Below, in pieces: positions 17,133-25,319 of a stretch of DNA of 64,000 bases (position 1 is its first letter; each line of letters starts with the position of its first letter). A model generated the notes under the pieces. That model was not told the DNA's origin and did not search any database. It worked only from the letters and a program-made list of their open reading frames with translations. Location: contig NZ_CP084266.1 of the NCBI RefSeq assembly GCF_022879595.1, positions 682,001 through 746,000 on the forward strand. Direction: 5' to 3'. The stretch is from Caballeronia sp. Lep1P3 (lineage in GTDB: Bacteria > Pseudomonadota > Gammaproteobacteria > Burkholderiales > Burkholderiaceae). The position numbers and the translations under genes are program-made.

Positions 17133-19743
17133 CGCTCGCTCCCCCTATCAAGGCCAGCTTGCTTTGCAGCAATGCGGGCTCGAGCACCATGCGCAGGTCT
17201 TGCAGCGAGCGCCTCTGCAAATCGGCTTCAGCGGCGATCTCAGTGGCGAGCGCGCTCCATTTGCTCGCGCCCGAATTGCCGTCCGACTGCGCTTGCCTGA
17301 AGATGCGCATGCCTCGCGCCGAAGCGTCCTGTGCATCCGACAAGCGCCGCGCCTGTGCGCGGAACGTGTCCGAGATGCCGGATTCCAGCCGCTGCGAACC
17401 GCCAATGCCTCCGTTCGTCCGATACTGCATCCAAAGCGCTTCCGCTTGCGTCATCAGCCCTTGCGCACGCGTAAGGGCCTTGTTTCTTAGCGACGCGATG
17501 TCCGGTGCAACGGCCTTCGCAAAGTACGTGTCGGTATCGGCGTCGAGGGTTTCATAGAACGACAGCAGCGCGTCGTCATACGCATTCGAGCCGCGCGACT
17601 TCTGCAATTCGCCGAACCGCGCGGCGACAGACTTTTTGTGCGTCAGTTCCTGTTGCACGACCGGCGACCAGCTTCCTTGCGGGATCTTCTGCAAGGCATC
17701 GATGGCCTGGGCACTATGTCCGCTACGCCAAGCGTCCGAGACAACGGCATATTGTTTGAACACGTTCGACGGCGGCAACTGGCTCGCTGTCATCGTCGCG
17801 AACTTCTGCTTGAACGGCGGCGTGAAAAACGTTGTCGTGTTCAGCCATGCGGCCAGCGGTGCAAGACTGCCCGCACTCATTGCGCGCCTGAGGCTGCTAT
17901 AAGCGCTTGCATCGGCTTCTACGCGGTCCAGACCGCCCAGACGAGGGTAACGGTCCGCATAGTCTTTAATGGCCGCTTCCATGGCGTCGGGGTCGTCGTT
18001 AGCGAGACTCTTGACGATGATGGCGTTGAGCCGGTCGATGGCGGCCAGATAAACCGAATCGTCGCTCTGTAGCTTGCGCAGATGGCTGAGCGCGAGCGCA
18101 TACGGATCGCGAAAGTCGGGCACGTAACCCGCGATTCGATCGAGATCGCGTTGATGTCCCGCCGCGTCCGCTTCCCAGTGCTTCAGTATCTCGCGGATGC
18201 GGTCTTCGTCGGCATACATGCGAATGGGCGCATCCGGTCCGCCGCGGCCCATCACGAAGCGCTCCAGCTTGCCGATCCAGCCGAGTTCGTCGAGCATCGA
18301 ACGCACGTCCGTATTGTTTGCGCCTAGCGTTTTCATCTGGGTAACGATCGCGTCGGCGTCCGCGTAGTCGCCCTTACGAACGGCGGCTAGCCAGCGCGGC
18401 ACGTTCGACTTGAGCACGGCTTCTGTATTCATCGCTGAATAGCGCGCGTCTTGAGGATGACTCGCCAAATAGTCATTCGTCAGCGCGGCGGCTTTGCCGT
18501 ATTCGCCGCTCGCCATGAGCGACTTCACCTCGCGCTGCGCCGAGCCGCTACAGAAAAGCGTAGAGCCGATCGCTATGAGAATCAGCATCAGGCATGACAT
18601 GACGATGCGCGCCCGCCGCGCGGCGCGGGCGTCGTCGCCTGAAAAAGCCTTCAGCAGTTCATGGACGAAAAGAGCGAGCTTGCCACGTCTCTTTGCATCG
18701 CGAGGCTCGCGCGTTTCTTCGATGCGCGAAGCCTGGGCGTCTGCATTGATTTCATCGTCCGAAGGCGCGGATTGATCGACGCAGAAAATGTCGAGAAACG
18801 AATGCGCGGAGCCGACAAAAGTAGTTTTGTCGCTGGGGTTCGCGTCGCGTTCGTCGGGCGCACCGGCTCCCGATGCGCCGGCCATTTCGGTCAGTGTCGA
18901 TTCGCTCTCTTCGCCATGCAGGCTGACCTTGTACACGAAGTGCATGCCGCCGAAGGCAAGCGTGTCGCCGTGCCTCAGTTCCACTGCGGAATCGCCGATG
19001 CGCTGTCCATTGACGAACGTTCCGTTCGTGCTGCCAAGGTCCTCGACGAACGGCGCGCCGTTCTTGACGAACACATGCGCGTGACGCCGCGATACGTAAT
19101 TGACCTGATGCGGAAACTGCGCCTTATAGCGCGCGAACGTTTCGTCTGTCTTGCTAACGAGAAACGGAAATTGCGAAAGCTCGACCGGCTGCAGTCCGAC
19201 GTCGTCGCGTTGCGGCACGAGCGTGACGGCGACGGGCTTTCCGGCGCCCATGCGCCGTTTGCGAGGCACGAACTGCACGCGATACGACAAGCGGCTGCCG
19301 AACGCGATCTCGTCGCCATTGCGCACGCGAACGGGCGTATCGCGCACGGGCGTTCCATTCACCGTCGTGCCGTTCTTGCTGCCGAGGTCCGCGAGATAAA
19401 CATGACCGTGCTCAATAAAAATACGCGCATGGCGGCGCGAAAGCTGCGCGACGGCTTCAGGCGGACTCGCATCGAACGGTGCTTCACCGCGGCCAATGGC
19501 AAAGAGATTCTCGTCGATGCGGATGTCGCTCAACGGGTTCGCCGAATCACCTTGCGATGCGGGTTTAAGGACGACATCGAATGCCTCGCCCACGCTCGGC
19601 TTCTGTTCGGCTATCGGATCGCCTGGAGCCATGTCAGATCGCAAGGTGCGTGAAGCCGCCGCCAATGAGCGGCGAATGGACGGAAAGCATTGCGCCGTCA
19701 TTCGCGCTAAGCGCATGCGGCGGCTGTTGAAAGTGTAAGTCAC
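17110..19743 (-). CDS. Bitopic inner-membrane protein with two FHA domains
   Basis: An 877-residue protein if translated from the GTG at 19743; ATGs at 19716, 19701 and 19632 are possible, and none has a good ribosome binding site. Two FHA domains lie at about 80-158 (SRRH 102-105, GSKNGT 121-126) and 190-272 (SRRH 218-221, GSTNGT 237-242). An acidic linker and one transmembrane helix (about 379-399) follow, then about 470 mostly helical residues, probably periplasmic. FHA domains bind phosphothreonine, so the protein could carry a cytoplasmic phospho-signal to the exporter across the membrane. The PP2C phosphatase near 10 kb fits the same circuit. It lies between the TolC-like and adaptor genes. 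Confidence 0.82.
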   Translation of the reverse strand: MTYTFNSRRMRLARMTAQCFPSIRRSLAAASRTLRSDMAPGDPIAEQKPSVGEAFDVVLKPASQGDSANPLSDIRIDENLFAIGRGEAPFDASPPEAVAQLSRRHARIFIEHGHVYLADLGSKNGTTVNGTPVRDTPVRVRNGDEIAFGSRLSYRVQFVPRKRRMGAGKPVAVTLVPQRDDVGLQPVELSQFPFLVSKTDETFARYKAQFPHQVNYVSRRHAHVFVKNGAPFVEDLGSTNGTFVNGQRIGDSAVELRHGDTLAFGGMHFVYKVSLHGEESESTLTEMAGASGAGAPDERDANPSDKTTFVGSAHSFLDIFCVDQSAPSDDEINADAQASRIEETREPRDAKRRGKLALFVHELLKAFSGDDARAARRARIVMSCLMLILIAIGSTLFCSGSAQREVKSLMASGEYGKAAALTNDYLASHPQDARYSAMNTEAVLKSNVPRWLAAVRKGDYADADAIVTQMKTLGANNTDVRSMLDELGWIGKLERFVMGRGGPDAPIRMYADEDRIREILKHWEADAAGHQRDLDRIAGYVPDFRDPYALALSHLRKLQSDDSVYLAAIDRLNAIIVKSLANDDPDAMEAAIKDYADRYPRLGGLDRVEADASAYSSLRRAMSAGSLAPLAAWLNTTTFFTPPFKQKFATMTASQLPPSNVFKQYAVVSDAWRSGHSAQAIDALQKIPQGSWSPVVQQELTHKKSVAARFGELQKSRGSNAYDDALLSFYETLDADTDTYFAKAVAPDIASLRNKALTRAQGLMTQAEALWMQYRTNGGIGGSQRLESGISDTFRAQARRLSDAQDASARGMRIFRQAQSDGNSGASKWSALATEIAAEADLQRRSLQDLRMVLEPALLQSKLALIGGASGEARHAP

Positions 19744-19755
19744 GCATCGTCGTAG

Positions 19756-21207
19756 TCAATCATGCGACGCCAGAGCATTCTTCTTCTCGTTAGCGGCGCT
19801 TTGCACATCGACGGTCGGCCATCCACCGCCAAGCGCCTGATAAAGCGTCACCGTATCCGAGAGAATTTGCTGATGGTTCGCGAGCAACGCAAGCTGCGCG
19901 GCAAGCAGCGTGCGTTCGGTTTCGAACACTTCCAGTTGCGAAATCGCGCCTTCCCTTAGTTGCGCGTCAATCTGCGCGGCCACGATGCTCAAATGCGCCA
20001 CTTCCTGCTGCAACTCATTGCGCTGCCTCGTATGCGAGTCGAGGTTGACGAGTGCGTTTTCCACTTCCTCGAATGCGCTCATTACCGTGCTGCGATATTG
20101 CTGCTCGGCCACCGTGCTTTGCGCTTGCGTAGTCTTTACGTGAGCACGCACGCTCGGATCGAGAATCGGAATATTGATGCTCGGCAGAAAACTGAACGTG
20201 AAGGACTTCAATAAGTCTGTCAGCGCAAAGCTCGCCGTTCCCCCGCGTCCGGTGAGACTAATCGTCGGCAACTGCGCGAGTTTCGCCTGACCGACAAGGT
20301 CATAGGCTTCCAGCACGCGGTATTCAGCCGCGATGAGATCGGGCCGGCGCGCAAGCAACTGCGATGGCAAGCCTGCCGGCACCGGCGGAATCTGCACGCG
20401 CTTTTGCAACTGCCCATCGGGCACCTTGAATTCGCCTGCCGGAACGCCAATGAGCGTGGCAAGCGCATTGTCCCCAAGATCGCGCGCGCGTAGCAGTTCG
20501 AGCAAGTCGCGCGTCAGACGATTCAGTTCGGCGCGTTGCGTAAGCACTTGCGTATGCGGCACGAGCCCGTTCTTTTCCATGCCCTCGAATATCGTGAGAA
20601 TCTGCTGGTTTGTCGCGATGGTCTTCTTCTGCTGCTCGATCTGATCGTCGAATTGGAGAATCTGGAAATACGTGGTCGATACGCTTGCGACGAGTTCGAG
20701 ATAACCGGCGCGCCAGTCGGCTTCGGTTGCGCGGAATTCGGCCTTTTGCGCCTGCACGCCCTTTTCGACCGCACCCCAGACATCGATGTCCCAATTCACT
20801 TGCGTGACAACGTTGTATTGCCTCGAGAAGGTCTGTCCCGTGGTCTTTTCGAAGCTCGCGCCGGCGCCCACGTCCATCGACGGCAATGCGCCCGCGCGCG
20901 CTTCGCCGATCTGCGCGCCCGCTACCTGAATGCGTGCCGCCAGCACCTTGATGTCGAAATTGCTGTTGATGGCTTTTTCCACTAGCCCGTCGAGATACGG
21001 GTCGCGAAACTGTTTCCACCAGTCGGGCTGAATGGTCTCGGCGGGCGCGGCCTTAGGCGCGTCTATCGTCGTAAATGCCGTCTTTTCAGGCGTCTCGGGA
21101 CGCTTGTAGACCGGCACCTTGACGTCGATGCAACCGGCGAGCAGCGCGGCGGCGCAAAGACTCGCGCATGCGACCACGACACGCAACGATGGCAACAGGA
21201 CTTGCAC
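19756..21207 (-). CDS. TolC/NodT-like outer membrane efflux lipoprotein
   Basis: A 483-residue outer membrane factor. The N-terminus is a lipoprotein signal with lipobox LLAGC (Cys26). The mature part has two TolC-type repeats with long helical hairpins; LARRPDLIAAEYRVLEA and the GxPAG-type segment are typical of the NodT family. It would form the outer membrane channel of the type I secretion system. The start is a GTG at 21207 with GGAG upstream. It is the first gene of the FHA, adaptor, parvulin, ABC and activator series. A hairpin separates it from the precursor genes upstream. Confidence 0.88.
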   Translation of the reverse strand: MQVLLPSLRVVVACASLCAAALLAGCIDVKVPVYKRPETPEKTAFTTIDAPKAAPAETIQPDWWKQFRDPYLDGLVEKAINSNFDIKVLAARIQVAGAQIGEARAGALPSMDVGAGASFEKTTGQTFSRQYNVVTQVNWDIDVWGAVEKGVQAQKAEFRATEADWRAGYLELVASVSTTYFQILQFDDQIEQQKKTIATNQQILTIFEGMEKNGLVPHTQVLTQRAELNRLTRDLLELLRARDLGDNALATLIGVPAGEFKVPDGQLQKRVQIPPVPAGLPSQLLARRPDLIAAEYRVLEAYDLVGQAKLAQLPTISLTGRGGTASFALTDLLKSFTFSFLPSINIPILDPSVRAHVKTTQAQSTVAEQQYRSTVMSAFEEVENALVNLDSHTRQRNELQQEVAHLSIVAAQIDAQLREGAISQLEVFETERTLLAAQLALLANHQQILSDTVTLYQALGGGWPTVDVQSAANEKKNALASHD

Positions 21208-21318
21208 GATGCACTCCGGCGCTAAAAGCCACTAAGAAGAGACAAAGCGCGCGCAGAATGAAATCACGCGCTCTGGAGGCGGTCCGCTCGCCGTCTCGGA
21301 ATTGACGAGCGAACCGCG

Positions 21319-21335
21319 CCGCCCGATGCGGGCGG
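21319..21335 (-). terminator. Possible attenuating hairpin between precursor and export genes
   Basis: CCGCCC (21319-21324) and GGGCGG (21330-21335) form a 6-bp GC-only stem with a 5-nt loop in the 167-nt gap. There is no clear U-tract, so full termination is unlikely. Partial termination or RNA protection would give more precursor than transporter transcript. Confidence 0.35.
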
Positions 21336-21374
21336 TTGCTGCAGCGGCGCTCCCCGCGCGCCGCTTTCTCTGCG

Positions 21375-21653
21375 TTACATCGCGTATGGCGCAAAGACGT
21401 TGATGTTGCTCTTGTTATCGGCCTTCTGGTACGGATCCACATCCGATGTCACTTTATGCGTGAAGGCGTTGTTGACACCGTTTTGATCGAGTGTGTTCTG
21501 AGCCTGATTAGCCATCTGCTGCGTCGTGGCGCTCAGGTCGAACTTCGACACATAGCTCGGGAAGTAGAACGCAGTTCCGCCGCGCACGGCGGACATTTCG
21601 GTGCGGCCCATTTCGGCGTGGTGGACGAGATCGCGGATCGTTAGCGTGGACAT
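21375..21653 (-). CDS. Double-glycine leader precursor protein 2
   Basis: A 92-residue protein with the leader MSTLTIRDL...MSAVRGG (GG at 25-26) and a predicted mature part of 66 residues beginning TAFYFP. It is clearly paralogous to the next precursor: both share FYFP, a D-L-S then T-Q-Q, QNT..QNGV, and NKSNIN/NTSNIN near the C-terminus. No cysteine is present. AGGA lies 10 nt before the ATG. It is followed by the TolC-like gene, and I see no separate promoter, so it is probably transcribed from the sigma-54 promoter in front of precursor 3. Confidence 0.8.
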   Translation of the reverse strand: MSTLTIRDLVHHAEMGRTEMSAVRGGTAFYFPSYVSKFDLSATTQQMANQAQNTLDQNGVNNAFTHKVTSDVDPYQKADNKSNINVFAPYAM

Positions 21654-21707
21654 GATGTCGGATTCCTGTCGTGAACGTGGATGAGATCGTGCGTGAACGA
21701 ACGTCGA

Positions 21708-21992
21708 TTAGCGGTACACGAGACCGGAACCGATATTGATGTTGCTGGTATTGCTCGCTTCCTGCTTGGGTTTGACGCTGGACGAAATGTCTCCGCCGAA
21801 CGCGACACCGACACCATTCTGGTTCTGCGTGTTCTGCGTCTGACCGATGAACTGCTGCGTATTGAACGACAGGTCGTATTTCGCTACGTCGAGGCCGGGA
21901 AAATAGAACGACGTTCCGCCGCGCACAGCCGACATTGCACGGCTGTCGAGTTCTTCGGTCACGGCCAGATCCTTGATGGTCAGCGTCTTCAT
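21708..21992 (-). CDS. Double-glycine leader precursor protein 3
   Basis: A 94-residue protein, start at the ATG at 21992 with AAGGAG at 22000-22005. The leader is MKTLTIKDL...MSAVRGG, GG at 25-26, with L15, M20 and V23 at the -12, -7 and -4 positions preferred by C39 peptidases. The predicted mature part of 68 residues starts TSFYFPG and is asparagine/glutamine/serine-rich without cysteine, with SNINIGSG near the C-terminus. First gene after the sigma-54 promoter and 54 nt upstream of its paralogue. The conserved repeats of N, Q and G suggest a self-associating or beta-rich secreted product, but no function is shown. Confidence 0.82.
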   Translation of the reverse strand: MKTLTIKDLAVTEELDSRAMSAVRGGTSFYFPGLDVAKYDLSFNTQQFIGQTQNTQNQNGVGVAFGGDISSSVKPKQEASNTSNINIGSGLVYR

Positions 21993-22062
21993 GATGGTTC
22001 TCCTTCGGTTGCGCATCGCGCGTTTGGTGGGTTCGAGCAAGCTGTTTGCTCGGGCCAGTAAA

Positions 22063-22103
22063 TGCATGGCCTATGCCAACGTGATCGTTTTGGCCCGAAG
22101 GCC
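22063..22103 (-). promoter_or_regulatory. Sigma-54 promoter with upstream GGCCTTC element
   Basis: Read on the minus strand, TGGCATAGGCCATGCA (22078 to 22063) has the -24 GG and -12 GC of RpoN promoters at correct spacing. GGCCTTC (22103 to 22097) precedes it by exactly 18 nt, as at the other precursor locus. Transcription would start near 22053, about 60 nt before the ATG. CGAGCAA-N5-TTGCTCG (22034-22052) would form a hairpin at the 5' end of the message. Confidence 0.75.
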
Positions 22104-22210
22104 TTACTGCGCAACGCTTTCCACCTTCACATCGCTTATCGGGCGACACCTCGCTTGACGCTGACTCGCAGACACTTCGCGCTCCGACTGTCTGTCCGGC
22201 ACCGACAGCT

Positions 22211-22669
22211 TCATTTGACGTAGATCGTGATCCTCTTCGAATAGACGGGCGGGTTATGCGGGATGTGCCGGTCATCGCCCATTAGAAGTTGAAGCGTGTG
22301 CTTGCCGGGCGGAAGTTCGATCATGGTTTCCGTTTCCCCGGCGCCGTAGTGCAAGTGATTGCGGTCCGAGGGTATTTCCTGATCGAGCGGCGGCAGGTCC
22401 GTATCGATGAGCAAGTGATGATGCCCGGTGCTCGGAAACTTCACGCCGCGCGGCGCAACGCCCATGAAACGCAGGCCAAACCACACGCGAAACGGCTTGC
22501 CGGCGGGAAGCGTCTGTCCGTCATTCGGATAGCCGATATACGCGTGCGCGTTCGATGGCGCGGGCGTCGGTCCGCCCTCGGCCAGCGCAGCGTGCAGCGG
22601 CGTCGCCAGCATGGCGGCGAGCAGAATCGAACGTGAGCGCGAGAACGCGCCAGCGATACGTTGGTTCAT
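22211..22669 (-). CDS. Exported DUF4399 protein
   Basis: A 152-residue protein with an N-terminal signal (SRSRSILLAAMLATPLHAALA) and one DUF4399 domain. Conserved motifs are GHHHLLIDTDLPPL, IPSDRNHLHYGAGE, and IELPPGKHTLQLLMGD, with many histidines. The start at 22669 has GAGG upstream. It is a paralogue of the next upstream gene. The family has no known biochemical role; the His-rich core suggests metal binding. It lies between the precursor promoter and the caspase-like gene. Confidence 0.75.
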   Translation of the reverse strand: MNQRIAGAFSRSRSILLAAMLATPLHAALAEGGPTPAPSNAHAYIGYPNDGQTLPAGKPFRVWFGLRFMGVAPRGVKFPSTGHHHLLIDTDLPPLDQEIPSDRNHLHYGAGETETMIELPPGKHTLQLLMGDDRHIPHNPPVYSKRITIYVK

Positions 22670-22741
22670 GTCGTATGCCCTCGGCAATATGCGTAAGGCG
22701 CGCGTGGATAGGCGCAGGATTGGGCGCAAGAGCGCCCCGTT

Positions 22742-23179
22742 TCATCTCACCGTGATCGTGATTTTTTTGGAGTACACGGGCGGATCATGCGGTACATGGT
22801 TGTAGTCGCCCAGGAGCATCTGCAGCGTATGTTTTCCGGGCGGCAGCTCGATGCGCGCATCCGTTTCTCCTGCGCCGTAATGCAGATGATTCCGGTCTGA
22901 CGGAATCTCTTCATCGAGCGGCGGCAAGTCGGTATCGATCAGCAGATGATGATGGCCGACGTTAGGCAGATCCACGCCCTTGGGACACACGCCCATATTG
23001 CGCAAGCCCATGCGCACCCACAGCTTGCCGCCCGTGATGACGGCGCCGTCGGGCGGCCAGATGATGTACGCCTCTGCATTGGCCGGCGCGGGCGTGCGCG
23101 TGCGCGCGGCGGAGAAGGAGGAATCGGCCGCCAGCGCGGCAAGCGACGCGAGCGCGCCCAGCACAGTTCTTCTAAGCAT
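22742..23179 (-). CDS. Exported DUF4399 protein, second copy
   Basis: A 145-residue protein with a signal peptide (RRTVLGALASLAALAADSSF) and the same DUF4399 core (GHHHLLIDTDLPPLDEE, IPSDRNHLHYGAGE, ELPPGKHTLQMLLGD). It differs from its downstream copy by a cysteine in MGVCPKG. GAGG lies 10 nt before the ATG. The pair arose by duplication and is transcribed together, divergently from the caspase-like gene; the gap of about 250 nt (23180-23435) is A/T-rich and must hold both promoters, but I see no clear sigma-54 site there. Confidence 0.75.
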   Translation of the reverse strand: MLRRTVLGALASLAALAADSSFSAARTRTPAPANAEAYIIWPPDGAVITGGKLWVRMGLRNMGVCPKGVDLPNVGHHHLLIDTDLPPLDEEIPSDRNHLHYGAGETDARIELPPGKHTLQMLLGDYNHVPHDPPVYSKKITITVR

Positions 23180-23435
23180 GTTTTGGATGCCTCGTTAAAG
23201 AAAGGCCGTTCGAATCCGGCGATCGGAATTCGCTTCCAGATTAGGCCGTAACGATTTAAAAAGATATGGTGGACGAAGCGGATGCGCCAGCCACATCCGC
23301 ATACCTTCTTTTAGGGGATAAATTCATAAAGAGCCGCGTGCTATCGTTATTCAGGCTGCATGTACGACGGCATCGGGTGCGGCATCGTGCGCTGCGGGTG
23401 CCGTTCCATCACGGGCGAACCGACAGGGTGTGAAT

Positions 23436-25310
23436 ATGTGGCGAACTCTCTTCATCGCAGGCATGTTCGTCGCGATTTGCGCAGCGCTTGCGCGTTTGTC
23501 GCCGACGCCCTCGCCTGACAGCATCGCAAGCATGAAAAGCACGAATAGCGCGGACGGCGTGCAGCGCCTGGCGCTTGTCATCGGAAACGACGATTACGCC
23601 GAAAACGCCTTGGCAAGCGCACGACGCGATGCAACGCACATGAGCGCTGCGCTTTCGTCACTAGGCTTTAGCGTCACAACGCGCACCGATCTCACTAACG
23701 ATGCAATGCAACACGCACTCGATGCGTTCGCCAATCGTCTCGGCGCACGCGATACCGCAGTCGTCTATTTCGCGGGCCACGGAATAGAAGCCGGCGCAGA
23801 CCGCATGCTGCTTCCCATCGATGCGCGCGCAGATGCGCCCGCTACCTTGCTGACAAAAGGCATCGCGGTGCGCGAGATCGTCACGCGCCTCAGCCGCATG
23901 CGTCCGCTCGGCGTGAACATCGTCGTGCTGGATATGTGTCTGAACGGTCCCTTCGGCCGCACGCACCCTTATGCCTCCGACTTGCCGCCGCGCACACTGG
24001 TGGCCTACGCAACGAGTGCGAATTCGGGCGCCATCGAAAACGCAAGCCAAGGCCTCTACACCGGCGCGCTCTTGCGCACGCTCGTCGAGCAGACAAGCGT
24101 GACGGCGGCATCTTTCGATGCAGCGGCATCCCAAGTCGCGCGCTTATCGCATGGCGCGCAGCGTCCTTCGATCGTATCGACGCTCGATGCGCAATGGCCG
24201 CTTGGACATCACGCGGCCAATGGTCAGATCACTCAGGAACTCGCCTGGAACCAAACTGGCGGCACACGCATGCGCGGCATTCTTCCAAAGAACAGCAGCG
24301 AGCAATACGAACTGACGTTCTGGGAATCCATTAAGGACAGCACTTATCCAAGCGATTACGAGGCCTATTTGAAGTCTTATCCGAACGGACGTTTCGCAGC
24401 ACTCGCCAAGGCGCGCATCGAACGATTGAAGGCCACCGCCAGCGCGAAGCCTGCGCAGGCAACATCGGCGGCATCGGTGGCATCGGTGGCGAAACCTGTA
24501 TCGCCTGCCATCGCCGCGCCTGAAAAGCCGCACGAAAGTGCATCAGGCAAGCCCGTCGCGAGCATCACGCCCAAGCCCACGGGCAACGAAATCAAGGACT
24601 GCCCGCAATGTCCGCTGCTCATTCCAGTCGCTGCGGGCAGCTTCACAATGGGCAGCAACAACGACGATCCCGGCGAGAAGCCGCCGCATCGCGTGACGAT
24701 TGCGCGGCCCTTTGCGATCGGCAAATACGAAGTGACGGTCGAGCAATGGAATGCTTGCGTCGATGCAGGCGCGTGTACACGCATCGACACGGACAACGCG
24801 TCGAACGCCGCGCCACCCGCGAACTCGCCGATGCGCAATGTCAGTTGGGACGACGCGCAGGTCTACGTGAAGTGGCTCACCAAGATCGGCGGCAAGCCGT
24901 ATCGCCTGCCGAGCGAAGCGGAATGGGAATTCGCTGCGCGCGGCGGCACGCAAAGCACGTACTGGTGGGGCGAGCAGATGAAAAAAGGCACTGCGGACTG
25001 CAAGGACTGCGGCGAGCCGTATCGCGCGGACGGGCCGACGCCCGTTGGATCGTTTGCGCCGAACGGCTATGGCTTGTTCGACGTGAACGGCAGCGTCTGG
25101 GAATGGGTCGCGGACTGCTGGCACAGTTCCTACAAGAACGCACCCGCCGATGGCCGAGTCTGGGACGATCCCTCGTGCTCGGTGCGCGTGATTCGCGGCG
25201 GATCGTGGCGCGAAGGCGCGGCGTACATGCAGTCGGCCACGCGCTTCAAATACAGCGCGAGCGTGCGTCAGTCGCAAAACGGCTTTCGCGTGGCGCGCGA
25301 CATGCAGTGA
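23436..25310 (+). CDS. Membrane-anchored caspase-like/formylglycine-generating-enzyme-like protein
   Basis: A 624-residue chimera. Residues about 3-20 form a signal or anchor helix. Residues about 43-240 form a caspase (peptidase C14) domain with His115 (YFAGHGIE) and Cys168 (LDMCLNG). A 65-residue Ala/Pro-rich linker follows. Residues about 390-622 form a sulfatase-modifying-factor (FGE/SUMF1) domain with MGSNNDDPGEKPPHRV, LPSEAEWEFAARGG, GLFDVNGSVWEWVADCW and VIRGGSWREG. The ATG at 23436 is preferred over a GTG at 23430 because AGGG sits 7 nt upstream. FGE-like domains in such fusions often lack the oxidase activity. Link to the secretion cluster is by position only. Confidence 0.82.
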   Translation: MWRTLFIAGMFVAICAALARLSPTPSPDSIASMKSTNSADGVQRLALVIGNDDYAENALASARRDATHMSAALSSLGFSVTTRTDLTNDAMQHALDAFANRLGARDTAVVYFAGHGIEAGADRMLLPIDARADAPATLLTKGIAVREIVTRLSRMRPLGVNIVVLDMCLNGPFGRTHPYASDLPPRTLVAYATSANSGAIENASQGLYTGALLRTLVEQTSVTAASFDAAASQVARLSHGAQRPSIVSTLDAQWPLGHHAANGQITQELAWNQTGGTRMRGILPKNSSEQYELTFWESIKDSTYPSDYEAYLKSYPNGRFAALAKARIERLKATASAKPAQATSAASVASVAKPVSPAIAAPEKPHESASGKPVASITPKPTGNEIKDCPQCPLLIPVAAGSFTMGSNNDDPGEKPPHRVTIARPFAIGKYEVTVEQWNACVDAGACTRIDTDNASNAAPPANSPMRNVSWDDAQVYVKWLTKIGGKPYRLPSEAEWEFAARGGTQSTYWWGEQMKKGTADCKDCGEPYRADGPTPVGSFAPNGYGLFDVNGSVWEWVADCWHSSYKNAPADGRVWDDPSCSVRVIRGGSWREGAAYMQSATRFKYSASVRQSQNGFRVARDMQ

Positions 25311-25319
25311 GTGCGTCCA

